NCBI RefSeq assembly: GCF_051622035.1
Contig: NC_135355.1
Location: forward strand, 37,305,986 to 37,369,985
DNA length: 64,000 bases
From: Arctopsyche grandis
Lineage: Eukaryota > Arthropoda > Insecta > Trichoptera > Hydropsychidae
Reading direction: 5' to 3'
Part shown: in pieces, positions 34,276 to 45,600 of the stretch
Position numbering within the stretch: position 1 is the first letter of the stretch
How the letters are laid out: every line of letters begins with the position of its first letter
Translations under genes and position numbers: made by a program
The notes under the pieces: model-generated
What the model saw: the letters and a program-made list of their open reading frames with translations, nothing else
Told to the model about the DNA's origin: nothing
The model's database searches: none

Positions 34276-34980
34276 CAATTCGTCATGGGTATGGTCGGCT
34301 ACACTTATCTTGAACACATGAGGAGTGTTGCCCGCATCAAGTTCTTGTTTTCCATATTTAGAGGATTTATCTCCTGTCCGTCTATCCTGGCTGAGTTGGG
34401 CCTTCATGCTCCGGAGAGTGTGATATGGACCCGCCATCGTCCCCTTTTTCACACTCCTCTGGCTAGAACTGTGGCTTATAGTTATTATCCTATTCCTCGT
34501 GACCTCCGTTTCTTAAATTCACTGGATGGTGCATTGACATTTGTAACATCTCTCGTCATCTTCTGCACCACTTCCTAAGGGCCGGGCCGCACCGCTCAAC
34601 TCGCGAACAACTTGGTTGAGGGCGACCAGACCAATGCATGCAGGTAGATGGTACATGCCACATTCATCAACTTGTTTGTCGCACACATTTCCATACATTT
34701 TTTCGTGTTGCGCAACAAGTCGGCCGACAAAGTTGCACGGTGCGGCCCAGCCCTAAATTACGGAAGTCGCGACCAATTAGAACGGTTGAGTTGATCAGTT
34801 AAGAATTTTTATGTCATGTTTATTTATTTTTCTTTATTCCTTTTCTTCCATTTATGTATTTTCATGTACTTTTTTCCATTCTCAATCTGTTTAGCACACT
34901 CGTCGCTTTGGAGCAATCTGCTAGACGAGTCTGCTTGATTAATTGACGTATAATAAAATAAAATAAAATAAATATAAAAT
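34276..34980 (+). mobile_element. LINE C-terminus with class-2 hairpin tail
   Basis: The open frame at 34285-34578 encodes a LINE C-terminal tail (MGMVGYTYLEHMRSVARIKF, then FISCPSILAELGLHAPES), related to the one at 61265-61640. The 3' end at 34885-34935 is a class-2 hairpin (AGCACACTCGTC, loop, GACGAGT) followed by AAAATAAAATAAAA. A MITE is nested at 34577-34755. This LINE shares its tail with the SINEs at 5113 and 18409. Confidence 0.65.
34577..34755. mobile_element. Short TIR element nested in a LINE
   Basis: The ends are inverted repeats (AGGGCCGGGCCGCACCGCTC and, inverted, AGGGCTGGGCCGCACCGTGC). It has no coding capacity. It interrupts the LINE exactly at its apparent stop codon. The target duplication is unclear. 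Confidence 0.6.
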
Positions 34981-34999
34981 AAAATTTATTTTATAACTA

Positions 35000-35105
35000 T
35001 AATTAATACACAACAAAATGAATAAAGAATGACAGTAACAATAACAAATTAATGACCAATGTGACCTGACAGTGTCACAATGCTTCACACCACTCCTACA
35101 GCTAA
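35000..35105 (-). mobile_element. LINE tail with class-4 hairpin, inverted
   Basis: On the minus strand, GAGTGGTGTGA and GTCACATTGGTCA flank a loop ending CTGTCAG, as at 11129-11172. An A-rich tail follows. Confidence 0.5.
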
Positions 35106-35214
35106 AAAGGAACAGTTAAAACAAAGCAATTATTAATCTAATTCAAATAATGTTGAATTTAATTCAATTTAATTACTATAATAAATATATGATACATATA
35201 CATAGATGATATAT

Positions 35215-35442
35215 GTATCGTCATCATCATTTACAGCCATTTTCCATCCGCTGCTGGATGAAATCCTCTCCAACATGCTTCCATTCATCTCTGTTTTAAG
35301 CAACTGGGGAGATGGGTGTAGAATGTGTAGGATGAAATGAATGAGAGTTGCTCAAAACTTGTTTGCTTGAGCAACTCTCTTGTTAGAGAAGCCTTCGTCC
35401 AATAGCGGATAGCGAATGGTTGTGAATGATTATGATGACATA
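35215..35442. repeat. Head-to-head pair of RTE 3' ends
   Basis: 35215-35305 is minus-strand RTE end (GTCATCATCATTTACAGCC), and 35306-35442 is a plus-strand RTE end. They face each other. A perfect 13-bp inverted repeat GAGAGTTGCTCAA lies at 35332-35371. Confidence 0.6.
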
Positions 35443-35739
35443 TATATTATACAACAAATGTATTATATTGAAACTGGATTGATTTCATAACGATTTCTCT
35501 CAGAATACAATAACAAAAAAAAACTTCCATGTGTTGTAAACATGCCAGTCAAGAGTCTGATTAACAGACATATCTATCGAGTACAATTAGATTATATAAT
35601 ACTCCGAAATATTATAATCAATAATAACATTCTATATACATAAATACGCATCATTTTTATTGTCATTTAATATTCTATATACAGTCAATATAGACAGTCA
35701 ATATACCGATATAACAATATGTATGTAACTGTTAAAAAT

Positions 35740-36120
35740 CGCGAACACGGTACGATAAATTATCGCTCGTAATACGAACGAGCGATTCTCAAACGACATT
35801 TTTCCGGCAAAATTAATAATAGGAAAATTTATTTTTATGGGAAAGTTGCCGGTTTTCCGCCGAGGAAAGTGCGCGCGAAAATTCCCCGCCGTAAATACCG
35901 AGCGGCTGGAGTGCCGGTAGATCACTTTTTGCCGCTCCATTAGATTTTCCTGAGAAAAAAGTCACAGAATCTCGTAGAACCGACGGAAAATGGAAAAGTT
36001 TGATAGTATCCTCGCTCTCCGCGTAAATTGAATTCGTGCGAAGTTCAACACGCGTCGAACAGAAATGGCCGACGACTTGACTTGTAACTTGGATATTGCT
36101 CGAACGTCACTTTGCCGATA
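35740..36120. other. Unique GC-richer block
   Basis: Non-repetitive sequence with TTGCCGGTTTTCCGCCGAGG and GTGCGCGCGAAAATTCCCCG. It has an 80-codon open frame on the minus strand but no recognisable protein. Confidence 0.25.
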
Positions 36121-36143
36121 CCCATACACTAAACATATACATA

Positions 36144-36254
<111 letters not shown>

Positions 36255-36400
36255 ACCAGCGGCACGGACTAGTGGTTGGCATATTAAACTTTCGAGCAAA
36301 GTGGTCACGGGTTCGATTCCCGCTGCTGGTCAGACCTCGGTTTGTCAGACTCCAGGTAAATCGTTTCTTGGCATCTCCTTTGCTATCACTCTTACTAATT
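36255..36400 (+). mobile_element. SINE head, best preserved tRNA-like region
   Basis: CGGCACGGACTAGTGGTTGG (A box) and ACGGGTTCGATTCCC (B box). The terminal CCAGC can pair with GCTGG. The core is truncated after TCGTTTCTTGGC. Confidence 0.6.
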
Positions 36401-36429
36401 TCAAGCTATCCAGCGTCTTGGGGTTCGTC

Positions 36430-36720
36430 AATTTTATTACAAGCCTCTTCTTTATTTCACTTCGCTCTTTCGTCTGACAACATTTTGGTTTTGATAGCCT
36501 ACATTCTTCCGATCGATTTGAAACTTTGCCATTTTGCGCGGTTTGGTCAATAATATATTCAAATCAAATCCGCCACTACAAATCTGACAAGTTTAAAAAA
36601 TGCTACAATTTCGACCATCTTGATGTATAATGATAAGTTGCCGTATTTATCTACCTTTCTGTCGCCCTCTCGCTTTGTCAGATTTTAATTGTTTAAACGC
36701 CTATCTTTTTCACACTATCT
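36430..36720 (+). repeat. Dispersed repeat of unknown class
   Basis: Matches inverted 9000-9240 and part of 560-720. No termini or coding sequence were recognised. Confidence 0.45.
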
Positions 36721-36725
36721 ATCTA

Positions 36726-37300
36726 TCTACATATATATTTATATAAATCAATGTTTGTCTGTCTGTCTGTTTTGAATAGGCTCCTAAACCAAAGAACCGA
36801 TTACAATGGAACTTTCAGGATTTGTTGTATGCATGTCCGGAAAGATTACTGTAAAAAAAAGGGAAAAAACCTCTTAATAATAATATTCGTAATTACGATT
36901 TTATCGACGCGAAAGTATGAAGCACCAGTGTGTAGTTAAGGAAATGTTTACGTTGGTAACCAACTTGCGCGCACGCATTGCCAACGTACAAATACATTAC
37001 GTACCACTCATACCAACCTGACATAACGTACCACTCATAACAATCCTACATATCTATGTATATAAATCAATATTTGTCTGTCTGTCACGTATGCGTTTCT
37101 AATTTTTCTATAATTTAATTTGATTATTAAGTATTAATTTGAAACTGAAACATTCACTTATCGAAACGCATCGAAAAACGGAAACGGGAACGAGAATCGC
37201 GTGCGTTATTGTACGATGGAAGGATGGAATTTCAGGATTTATTGTATGCATGTGCGGGAAGATTACTGTGAAAAAAATCGGCCAAAAACAGGAACTGTAA
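36726..37300 (+). mobile_element. Decayed Helitron-like copies, family 1
   Basis: It contains AGGCTCCTAAACCAAAGAAC and TTTGTTGTATGCATGTCCGG, as in 22520-22898. A second 5' end begins near 37055 (TATGTATATAAATCAATATT). No CTAG terminus was found. 37310-37410 carries a piece of the TIR element seen at 54262-55660. Confidence 0.5.
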
Positions 37301-37419
37301 ACGGTAAGCAGAATTTACCTTGCACTCGTCCAAAACAAGTATGGACGGGACAAAAACAGCCGGTGCTGTATGGTATGAATAGAAGTAGTCTTTTCTGGAC
37401 TAAATTAACGGCTTTAAAA

Positions 37420-38830
37420 ACTTATATTAGAAATAAACTAATATGAACAAAACTTTTTCTTTTATAAAAATAGGTTAAGATATACATATATACTTGTGTA
37501 TTTTCGTTTAAAAAAATTTTTGAGTTACAATAAATTTTTATCAGTTTGAAACAATACGATTATTAGAAGAATAGCGTTGTATTATTATACATATGTATAT
37601 GTATAATATGTATGTAAGATTGGTATATGTTTAATCACCTTCGCACCCAGTGTTATTTTTAATCTAACAATAATATTGATCTTTAACAATATTGGTGCTC
37701 GAAATGGAATTGAGCATCAAATTTTAAATTAAAATACGAAATACAACTTTTGGATCTTAAAAATTAATATATTTAACTCAGTATTCCATTCGAAAAAGAT
37801 TATTGTTTCCATCACTCAATTGATCAAATTGGTTTTTTTTATATTATAATGAACGAGTATATCAAAATTGCTTATTAAAGTTCAATTTGGACCTCAAACC
37901 GTATTCAATTAATTGTACTTAAAACTAATTGACATGATTTCAAGCCTCTTTTTCGTGAAATATATTTATATATTAAAATAAAACGTATTAAATTTTTTAA
38001 ATTCAAAATTTTAATTTTATTTTAAATTTGTGTCATTGTAAATTTATTAAACGTGACTAAGTACTTTGATAAATAGATCTACATAGTTAGTAAATTTTTC
38101 AATTTCGAGCCCTACTTTTGGTATAAACAAATAATTAAACAATTATATTATAATTGGTGATTTCTATTATTCTGACAAATTACTCCTAGCTAAGACATCG
38201 TTTGGTAAGTAAAATATATATATTTATTTTTTTAATAACTTTTTTTATAACAATGGAATTTATTCAACTAATAATAACGATAATATTTCTTCGCATTAAA
38301 GGGATCAATTTTTCAACATATTTGGCTTCAAATTTCTGATTATATATTTTTTGTAAATTGACGACATTCTTCAAATTTCTTTTAACAAAACACCCATCAT
38401 TGAAATAATGAAAATAAATTATTTTTAACAAGAAAATTAATTCCTATGTAAATTCAAATTAAAGTAAATAGAGGCTGTATACATATGTAGATAACAATTT
38501 AAATGGACAGTTTTTTCAATGAATGGTCAGTAACTTTTATGGAAATTTAATGATAATAATGTACTATACATATATGTAGATACGAATGAACCGCTTATTG
38601 TTTGAAGTATTTTTTTGACAAGCAGACAATAGTCAACAGTCAGTGACCCATAATATAACTTACTGATCATCTATTTAGTGACCAAATCAAACAAATGCTG
38701 CCTATGACGTGTTTATACACTAATGGATAAGGATATTTTACCCTAATATCACAAATTAATCGTTCAAAAAATACTGAGAAAGCTCTCTCATGCTAAACGG
38801 ATCACACATATGAATGTATGTATATACTAT
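37420..38830. other. AT-rich intergenic DNA, no gene
   Basis: Nothing but AT-rich sequence without long open frames or recognised repeats. Confidence 0.5.
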
Positions 38831-38838
38831 AATATCGC

Positions 38839-39037
38839 AAGTGCCGGCCTTAGACCCAATGGCGACCTCGGGAATTTTTTTCTAAACACCCTTAGAAAAA
38901 AAATCTAAGGGCGCTCTAATCTAAAATTTTGTATGACTTTTGGCGCTCTAATTTTAAATTTCAAAGCGTCTTTGGCGCATCGAGCGGCACCCTAACTTAT
39001 TTGGCGCCCGACCCCCCCCCCCCTAAAACTGGCACTG
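38839..39037. mobile_element. hAT-type MITE, 199 bp
   Basis: It is flanked by a perfect 8-bp duplication AATATCGC (38831-38838 and 39038-39045). The ends are inverted: AGTGCCGGCCTTAG on the left and, inverted, AGTGCCAGTTTTAG on the right. It contains several GGCGC-type direct repeats. The 8-bp duplication fits the hAT superfamily. Confidence 0.75.
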
Positions 39038-39046
39038 AATATCGCT

Positions 39047-39420
39047 ATTATGTATCTGTCTGTCTGTCTGTGTATCTGAGATAACGCTCGGCGTATTATA
39101 ACAGTTGTTCCGATTCAACATACATTTGTACGTCATAGCTAAACCACTGCCTAAAAAACGTATACGAATATAATTACAATATAAAAAACTTCTATATATA
39201 CTGTTTTGCTACCAATGTCCCTCTATTGAAAATTTATTTAATTAATTAATTAATTTTTCTATTGGTGTTTTATATTTTTTTTACATGTAGGGAGGTATGT
39301 AGGTAGATAGTTTTTACCATTGATAGTTTTTACATTTCATATTTAACAATCGACATATTTCTTTATTTTTTTTTATTGAATAATTTAATATGCCAACACC
39401 CATGCGATAATATTTCATAT
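39047..39420 (+). mobile_element. Helitron-like element, family 2, short copy
   Basis: It begins in TCTGTCTGTCTGTCTGTG, then GAGATAACGCTCGGCG. It ends with CAACACCCATGCGATAATAT, without a clear CTAG. Confidence 0.5.
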
Positions 39421-39694
39421 AGTATGTAGAATGTATATCGGTCAACTATGCCTTTAATTTTAATTATTTTGAAAACAAACCATCGCTTACATAATTTACG
39501 ATACGGAAACTACAATAACAATAAATTAGTATAATAATTATTATTGCTTTTTAATGAGGCACATTCGATAACGATATCGCTCGAGAGCAAAATGGATTAT
39601 ATTTTGGCAACATCCACACGCTTACGGACGTCCTATCCATACCATCAAAATTAACGACAAACCTCATCTTTCGAAAGCTAAACACGTCGTAAAA

Positions 39695-42600
39695 ATGCGA
39701 CCAGGACCGAAATTTTGGCGGGAATCGGCCAGCCTCATAGCGTTGGCGAAAAACCCCAAAACAGCAAGTTTTGCGGACAAATCGCACTGCAACTACAAGA
39801 TGTTGCTTCAGCAGAGGAGTCACAAGTCGGACTTTTTACCCAGCACCATTGTGTTTCCCGGAGGAACTGTCGAAACCTGTGACTTCAGTCGGGACTGGTT
39901 GAACCACTTCCAATCGTTCGGTGTGACTGCACAAAAATTCCAGAAATTCAATTCAAAAAACTCTCTCATACCACCGATTCTCAAGGACTCAGAAGAGGAA
40001 CCGATTTCAAGGTATCTTAATGTCGTAAATCTACTTTCGACCAAAAATCATTATATAACAAAACATTCATTATTCATTAGACAGGTTTCAATGCGTATAA
40101 CGGCCATTAGAGAGACGTTTGAAGAATTGGGTGTATTGATATGCAGACAAAGACACAGCGATCCGTCAAACAAATACGCCACATTCTTCGCAGATTTTGA
40201 TGTGAAACTTTGGCAAGACAAGGTAGGTGAATATACATACATATGTACATATTTATTTTTAACATATTAGCCACAGTGACATTACTGTGGCCAGTCGCAC
40301 AATCATAACATAAATAAATGTATATAAAACATCCGTACTTGACATTTATAATTGATAAAATCAACTACGAGTGTTGCTCTACAACCACTCAACCAGTTCA
40401 GCGCAGCTTACATTAAACAGATATTGTGCGAGCCACAGGAGGAGAAAACAAATCAAGACTCCTCAGGTCCCTGAACTTACTAGGTGTATAAATTAAGAAC
40501 CTGAGGATTGAGTAATAACTAGTCACCGGAGCCTGAGGGGGCCGTGTATTGTTCAAAGGTTGTAAATGCATTGTTAAAGGTTTGCCGAACAATGGATAGC
40601 ACTGTGACTATCCTACCTCTAGTAATAACCCATTTAATAGCTTAACCTTTGAAGGACGGAGCGTCGAGATCGAACGAGTGTCCCTAACCGGGGTCGAATA
40701 AGTTTTTCTCAATACAAACGGGTTCAATATATATCGTATTAATCATTTTATACATCAACATAAAAAAAAGTTTTAGTCTTATAGCATGTTTTTGACTGTT
40801 TTTGTATTAAAAAGTAACGACAAGTATCGACATGCAAACACACATAGGTAAAGCCAACAGGCGACTGCATGACTCAATAGCCATGTGCCAAAAGCGACGA
40901 AAATATAACTGTCTCTTTCTCTCGCATTGATTCATCGATCAACAAGAATATGCAAGTGAACAGTCAAAAACATGACTTATCGCTACCGCCTTTAAATCAT
41001 ACTTTGGAACGTAGAAATGTATAAATGTATTTTTTTACGATGTACTACATCGTACAAAATCTATTAAAATAAATATCTTGTAGTTAATTCTAGGAACACA
41101 AATAATATAGGGTGTATAGCTTTGAAATCCACATAGTTATTGAAACTGGCTGTCGGTGCAAGGCATTCCTTATGCTATATTTTATTTGATATTTTTACTT
41201 TATCTGTTATTATTAAATGCTATTTTTTATGTTTATGAAAATTTATTTAAATTGTGCATGTTCTGTTTTAACTTTCAATATTTAATTTTAATTTTAATAT
41301 AATGATTATAATTTTATTTTGATACTTGAATTTAATTTTAATATAATAATAATAGTTTTAATTTTGATATTTAATTTCAATTTTTAAATTTAATTTTTAT
41401 TTCGATATTTTGTACGCTACTGGTTTTAAAAGTTGGCCTGTGGGCCGTTCGTTGGCTTGGTGCGTACGCACCATAAGGCGAATGTGCATGATTAATTGAA
41501 AATGAAAAATAAAAATATAGCCAAGGATAATAACTAGAGGTAGGATAGTCACACTGCTATACATTGTTCCATTGTTGTAAATCCTTTGTAAAAAAGGTTC
41601 GGCAAACCTTTAACAATGCATTTACAACCTTTGAACAATACGCAGCACCTTCTGGGTCCGGTGATTAATAATAACCATACGATTTCATATAAAGATATCT
41701 GAGAAACCGTTTTTGGATTCTCTCAATCTTCAATGAATCAGTCATATGAGTAGGACTCCATATAATGAAAGAAAATTCTAGAATGCTACGTATATGTATG
41801 TACGAAGAGTTGTGACTTTCCAACGATCGATTATATTGCAGGTACACAAGGATCCACTCGAATTCATTTCACTGTGTCAACATTTGGATTGTTATCCCGA
41901 CATATGGTCGCTGTATTTGTGGTGTAATTGGCTAACACCGATTGGATACGAGAACCAAAGATTCGACACTGTATTCTTTTTGACAGCATTTGAAACGCCC
42001 CCACCTGTGTATTCTGATGAATCCGAAGTAGTCGAAGTTAAAGTAAGTTTAATGTTAAATTTTGTCGAGATCGTCAATCCAAAGTCCAAATATAATAAAT
42101 GAGAAATTGTATAAGATTTTTAATTCAAATTACAGTGGATATCACCAGAAGATATTATGGAAAAGTTCAATAATAAGAAGATAATGCTACCTCCGCCGCA
42201 ATGGTACGAAATATCAAAATTAATCAATCAAAAAGATATGGAAAGATTAGTTAACTTTTCAGCAGACAGGAGTTGTTTGGGATGTGAGCAAATCTATCCT
42301 ATTTTGCTTCACCCCAAAAAAGGAAAAGGTCACATTGCTATTTTCCCAGGTGACTGCATTTTCATTATATGCTAGCCGAAGCTGTAGTGATAGTGACACT
42401 TCTCTATTAGTCCATAGCCTAGTCGAATAACATATGTATGTTCATATCAGATTATTGAGTGCTATTAAGATAAAGAAAAACGTTATAGTTGTTATCCAGG
42501 TATAATTATTATAGTACAAAAGAGTGTTCTGCCAATCAGCTGTTAGTTTGGGTATATACATACATAATTGAACAGATGTTAGTGACAATAATGATTATAT

Positions 42601-45600
42601 ATATTGCTGTCGGTTCCCTCATCACTGAGGATCGTGACTATGATGTGCGGTCAACCAGCTGCCTCCATTCAGTTCTAAATTCGGCCAGGCGAAGACTTGC
42701 TACCGTGGAAGCGCCCGTCGCTGCAGATACTTGGTCAGTCCAGCGTGCGGGGGATCTGCCTCTGGCTCTTCTGCCTTCGACGCTACCAACCACAACCAAC
42801 CGCTCCAGGCTCTCCTCACCTCTTCGTGCAATGTGGCCGAAGAACTGCAATATACGTTTCAGGCATATTGTTGACAATCTATCCTTGATTTTCAATTCTT
42901 CAAGAATAGACACATTCGTGCGTTTGTCGGTCCAAGGCACGCGCAGTAGCCGTCTCCAGGACCACATCTCGAAGGCATCGATTCTCCGTCTATCCGCCGC
43001 CTTCATGGTCCACGTCTCGACACCATAAAGGCAGACAGAAAAAACGAGACTCTTCACGAGACGGATTTTGACAGCAGTTGTAATGGCTCTATTCTTCCAA
43101 ATCTTCGTTAGTTGTGACATTGCCGATTTTGCTAATGTAATCCGGCGCCGTATTTCCAATTCGCTGCCGCCGTTGTTAGATATGAGTGACCCCAGATAGA
43201 CAAAATTATCAACCACATCTATACCGTTTAAAGCTGAGTTGTTGTTTTGCAGCTGTTGGTGACGGTCAATTATCATAATTTTTGTTTTGGGGCGGTTTAT
43301 CTGGAGGCCAAGCACATTACTCTCTGTCTCAACACGACGGATCAGTTCGGCCATTTCTTCATGATTATTAGCTATGAGCGTTGTGTCATCCGCATACCGA
43401 AGATTGGATAGTTTTTTTCCACCAATGGACACTCCACCCTTCCAACCATCCAGTGCTCTACGCATTATATACTCTCCATATATATTAAATAGGTCTGGAG
43501 ATAATATACACCCTTGCCTTACTCCACGTTGTACTCGAAAATTTGTCGAGTTTAGCGAATTGATTCGAACTACTGCATTGTTATCATTATACAAGTTATG
43601 TATTATCTTTACAAGATGCATGGGGACTCCCATGTCCAGTAGAACTTTCCACAGATAGTCCCAGTTCACAAAGTCAAAAGCTTTTTTATAGTCTATAAAA
43701 CAAAGAACGGCTGGAGTTTGAAACTCCCGACATTTTTCAATGAGTTGACGTATATTCAGTATTTGTTCCCTCGTCCCTTTGCCTTTTACAAACCCTGCTT
43801 GTTCGTTCGGTATTTGCCATCCAAGGTAACTGCTCAAACGATCTTTAATTATATACAGCAATACTTTACTAGAGTGCGATATTAAGGCTAAGGTCCTGTA
43901 ATTCTCGCATTTTTTTGTAGATCCTTTCTTGTGTAAGGGAATGAATATTGAATTGACCCAATCTTTCGGCCATACTCCGTTTACCCAGATCTTGTTGCAC
44001 ATATTACATAGCGCCTTTATCGCAGTTTCACCAAGCTCTTTCAGAAGTTCAGCTTGTATACCATCGCTGCCAGGAGACTTTTTACATTTCAGTTTCTTTA
44101 TGGCATTTACAACTTCAGATGTCAAGATGTCAGGCTCCCTGACATCATCAATTAGGGAAACAATTGAGGTCGACGAACTACCACTGTACAATTCCGAACA
44201 GTATTCTTTCCATCGGTTGAGTATCACATCAATATCTGTAAGCGTGTTTCCAAATTGATCATCTATTGTCCAAGTTTTGGGTGAAAATTTTTGAGTGACG
44301 ATTTTTACTTTGTGAAAAATATCCCTTGCCTGATTCTTTAATGCGTGTTTTTCTATCTCCTCACATATGTCATTTATATATTTAGCTTTATCCCGCCTAC
44401 AACTCCTTTGAATATCTTTATGTAATATTGCATACCTTTCAAGATATTCTGTCGATGTTATGCCAGTTTGTTTAAGTCTTTTACGTTCTTTTATCTTAAC
44501 CCAAGTTGAATCAGAGATAAAAGACTTCCGATGTTCATTTTGCGGTGTTTGATGTTTTCTGGCATACCGAATTATGAGATCTTTAAAAATTTTCCAAGAC
44601 TCTTCTACATCTACATTAGGATTTATTTGGAATTCTGCATCTTTTTCTCTGATTACATTGCCAAAATTAATTACATCATCATTGGTGAGTTTAATTGCTT
44701 TATTTTGATGTCTTTTAATCATTTTCAATTTCAGTCGAAATTTAGCAACAAGTAAGTTATGGTCCGATCCGCAATCTGCACCTGGATATGTTTTGACGTT
44801 ATGTATCGATGATTTCCATCTAGAATTTATTAATACATAATCGATTTGGTTGCGGTGACGATCCCCAGGAGATATCCAAGTGTACAATCGCCTAGGATGA
44901 TGTTGAAACCAAGTATTCATAATGGACATTTTATTTTCAATGCAGAAACTTATAAGTTTCTCTCCTCTCTCATTTTGAATACCCAATCCATATTTACCTA
45001 CTATGTTATCAATGTTGCTATTATTACCGACTTTGGCATTAAAATCACCAAGAATGATGGTCATTTCTTTGTTTGAGATATTTGACAATGTATCGAGTAG
45101 TGAAGCATAGAACGCATTTATTTTAATATCTTCGGCATCTGCAGTAGGAGCATATACTTGAAGGATGTTTAGTTTATACGGATGCGTGTTGAGTTTTAAG
45201 TGTATAAGTCTGTCACTTATGGGGTTGTAGCCAATTAGTGCACTGGTTAATTTAGATGCTAAGATCACCGCGACACCGCTATGTGACGAATCTTGGTTAC
45301 CAGAAAAATATATCGTATTTCCATTTGAAGTTTTATAATGGCCGTTGTTCTTCCAGTGCGTTTCCGAGATTCCGAGTATATCTAGCCCATGACTGTACAT
45401 CTCTTTCTCAACAACCAGTGTTTTCCCAGGATTCAGGAGTCCTCTAACGTTCCAAGTACCTATTTTGGATTTGTTCCGTAAAGTTTCTCCAGTCGCATAT
45501 TTTCCACATGATGCCTGGTGAGTCACATGCATGTGGCCAGTAGCCAATTTCACACCGTGAGACCTGGAACCTCGAAGGCGCCGGGTGTCAGCCGGAGAGT

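Noticed and set aside
36255-36330. Possible functional tRNA gene
   Set aside because: A and B boxes are good, but the sequence runs straight into the SINE core and its arms do not form a full cloverleaf, so it is a SINE head.
42489-44258. Several plus-strand open frames of 63-179 codons
   Set aside because: They are antisense shadows of the RTE LINE coding sequence.
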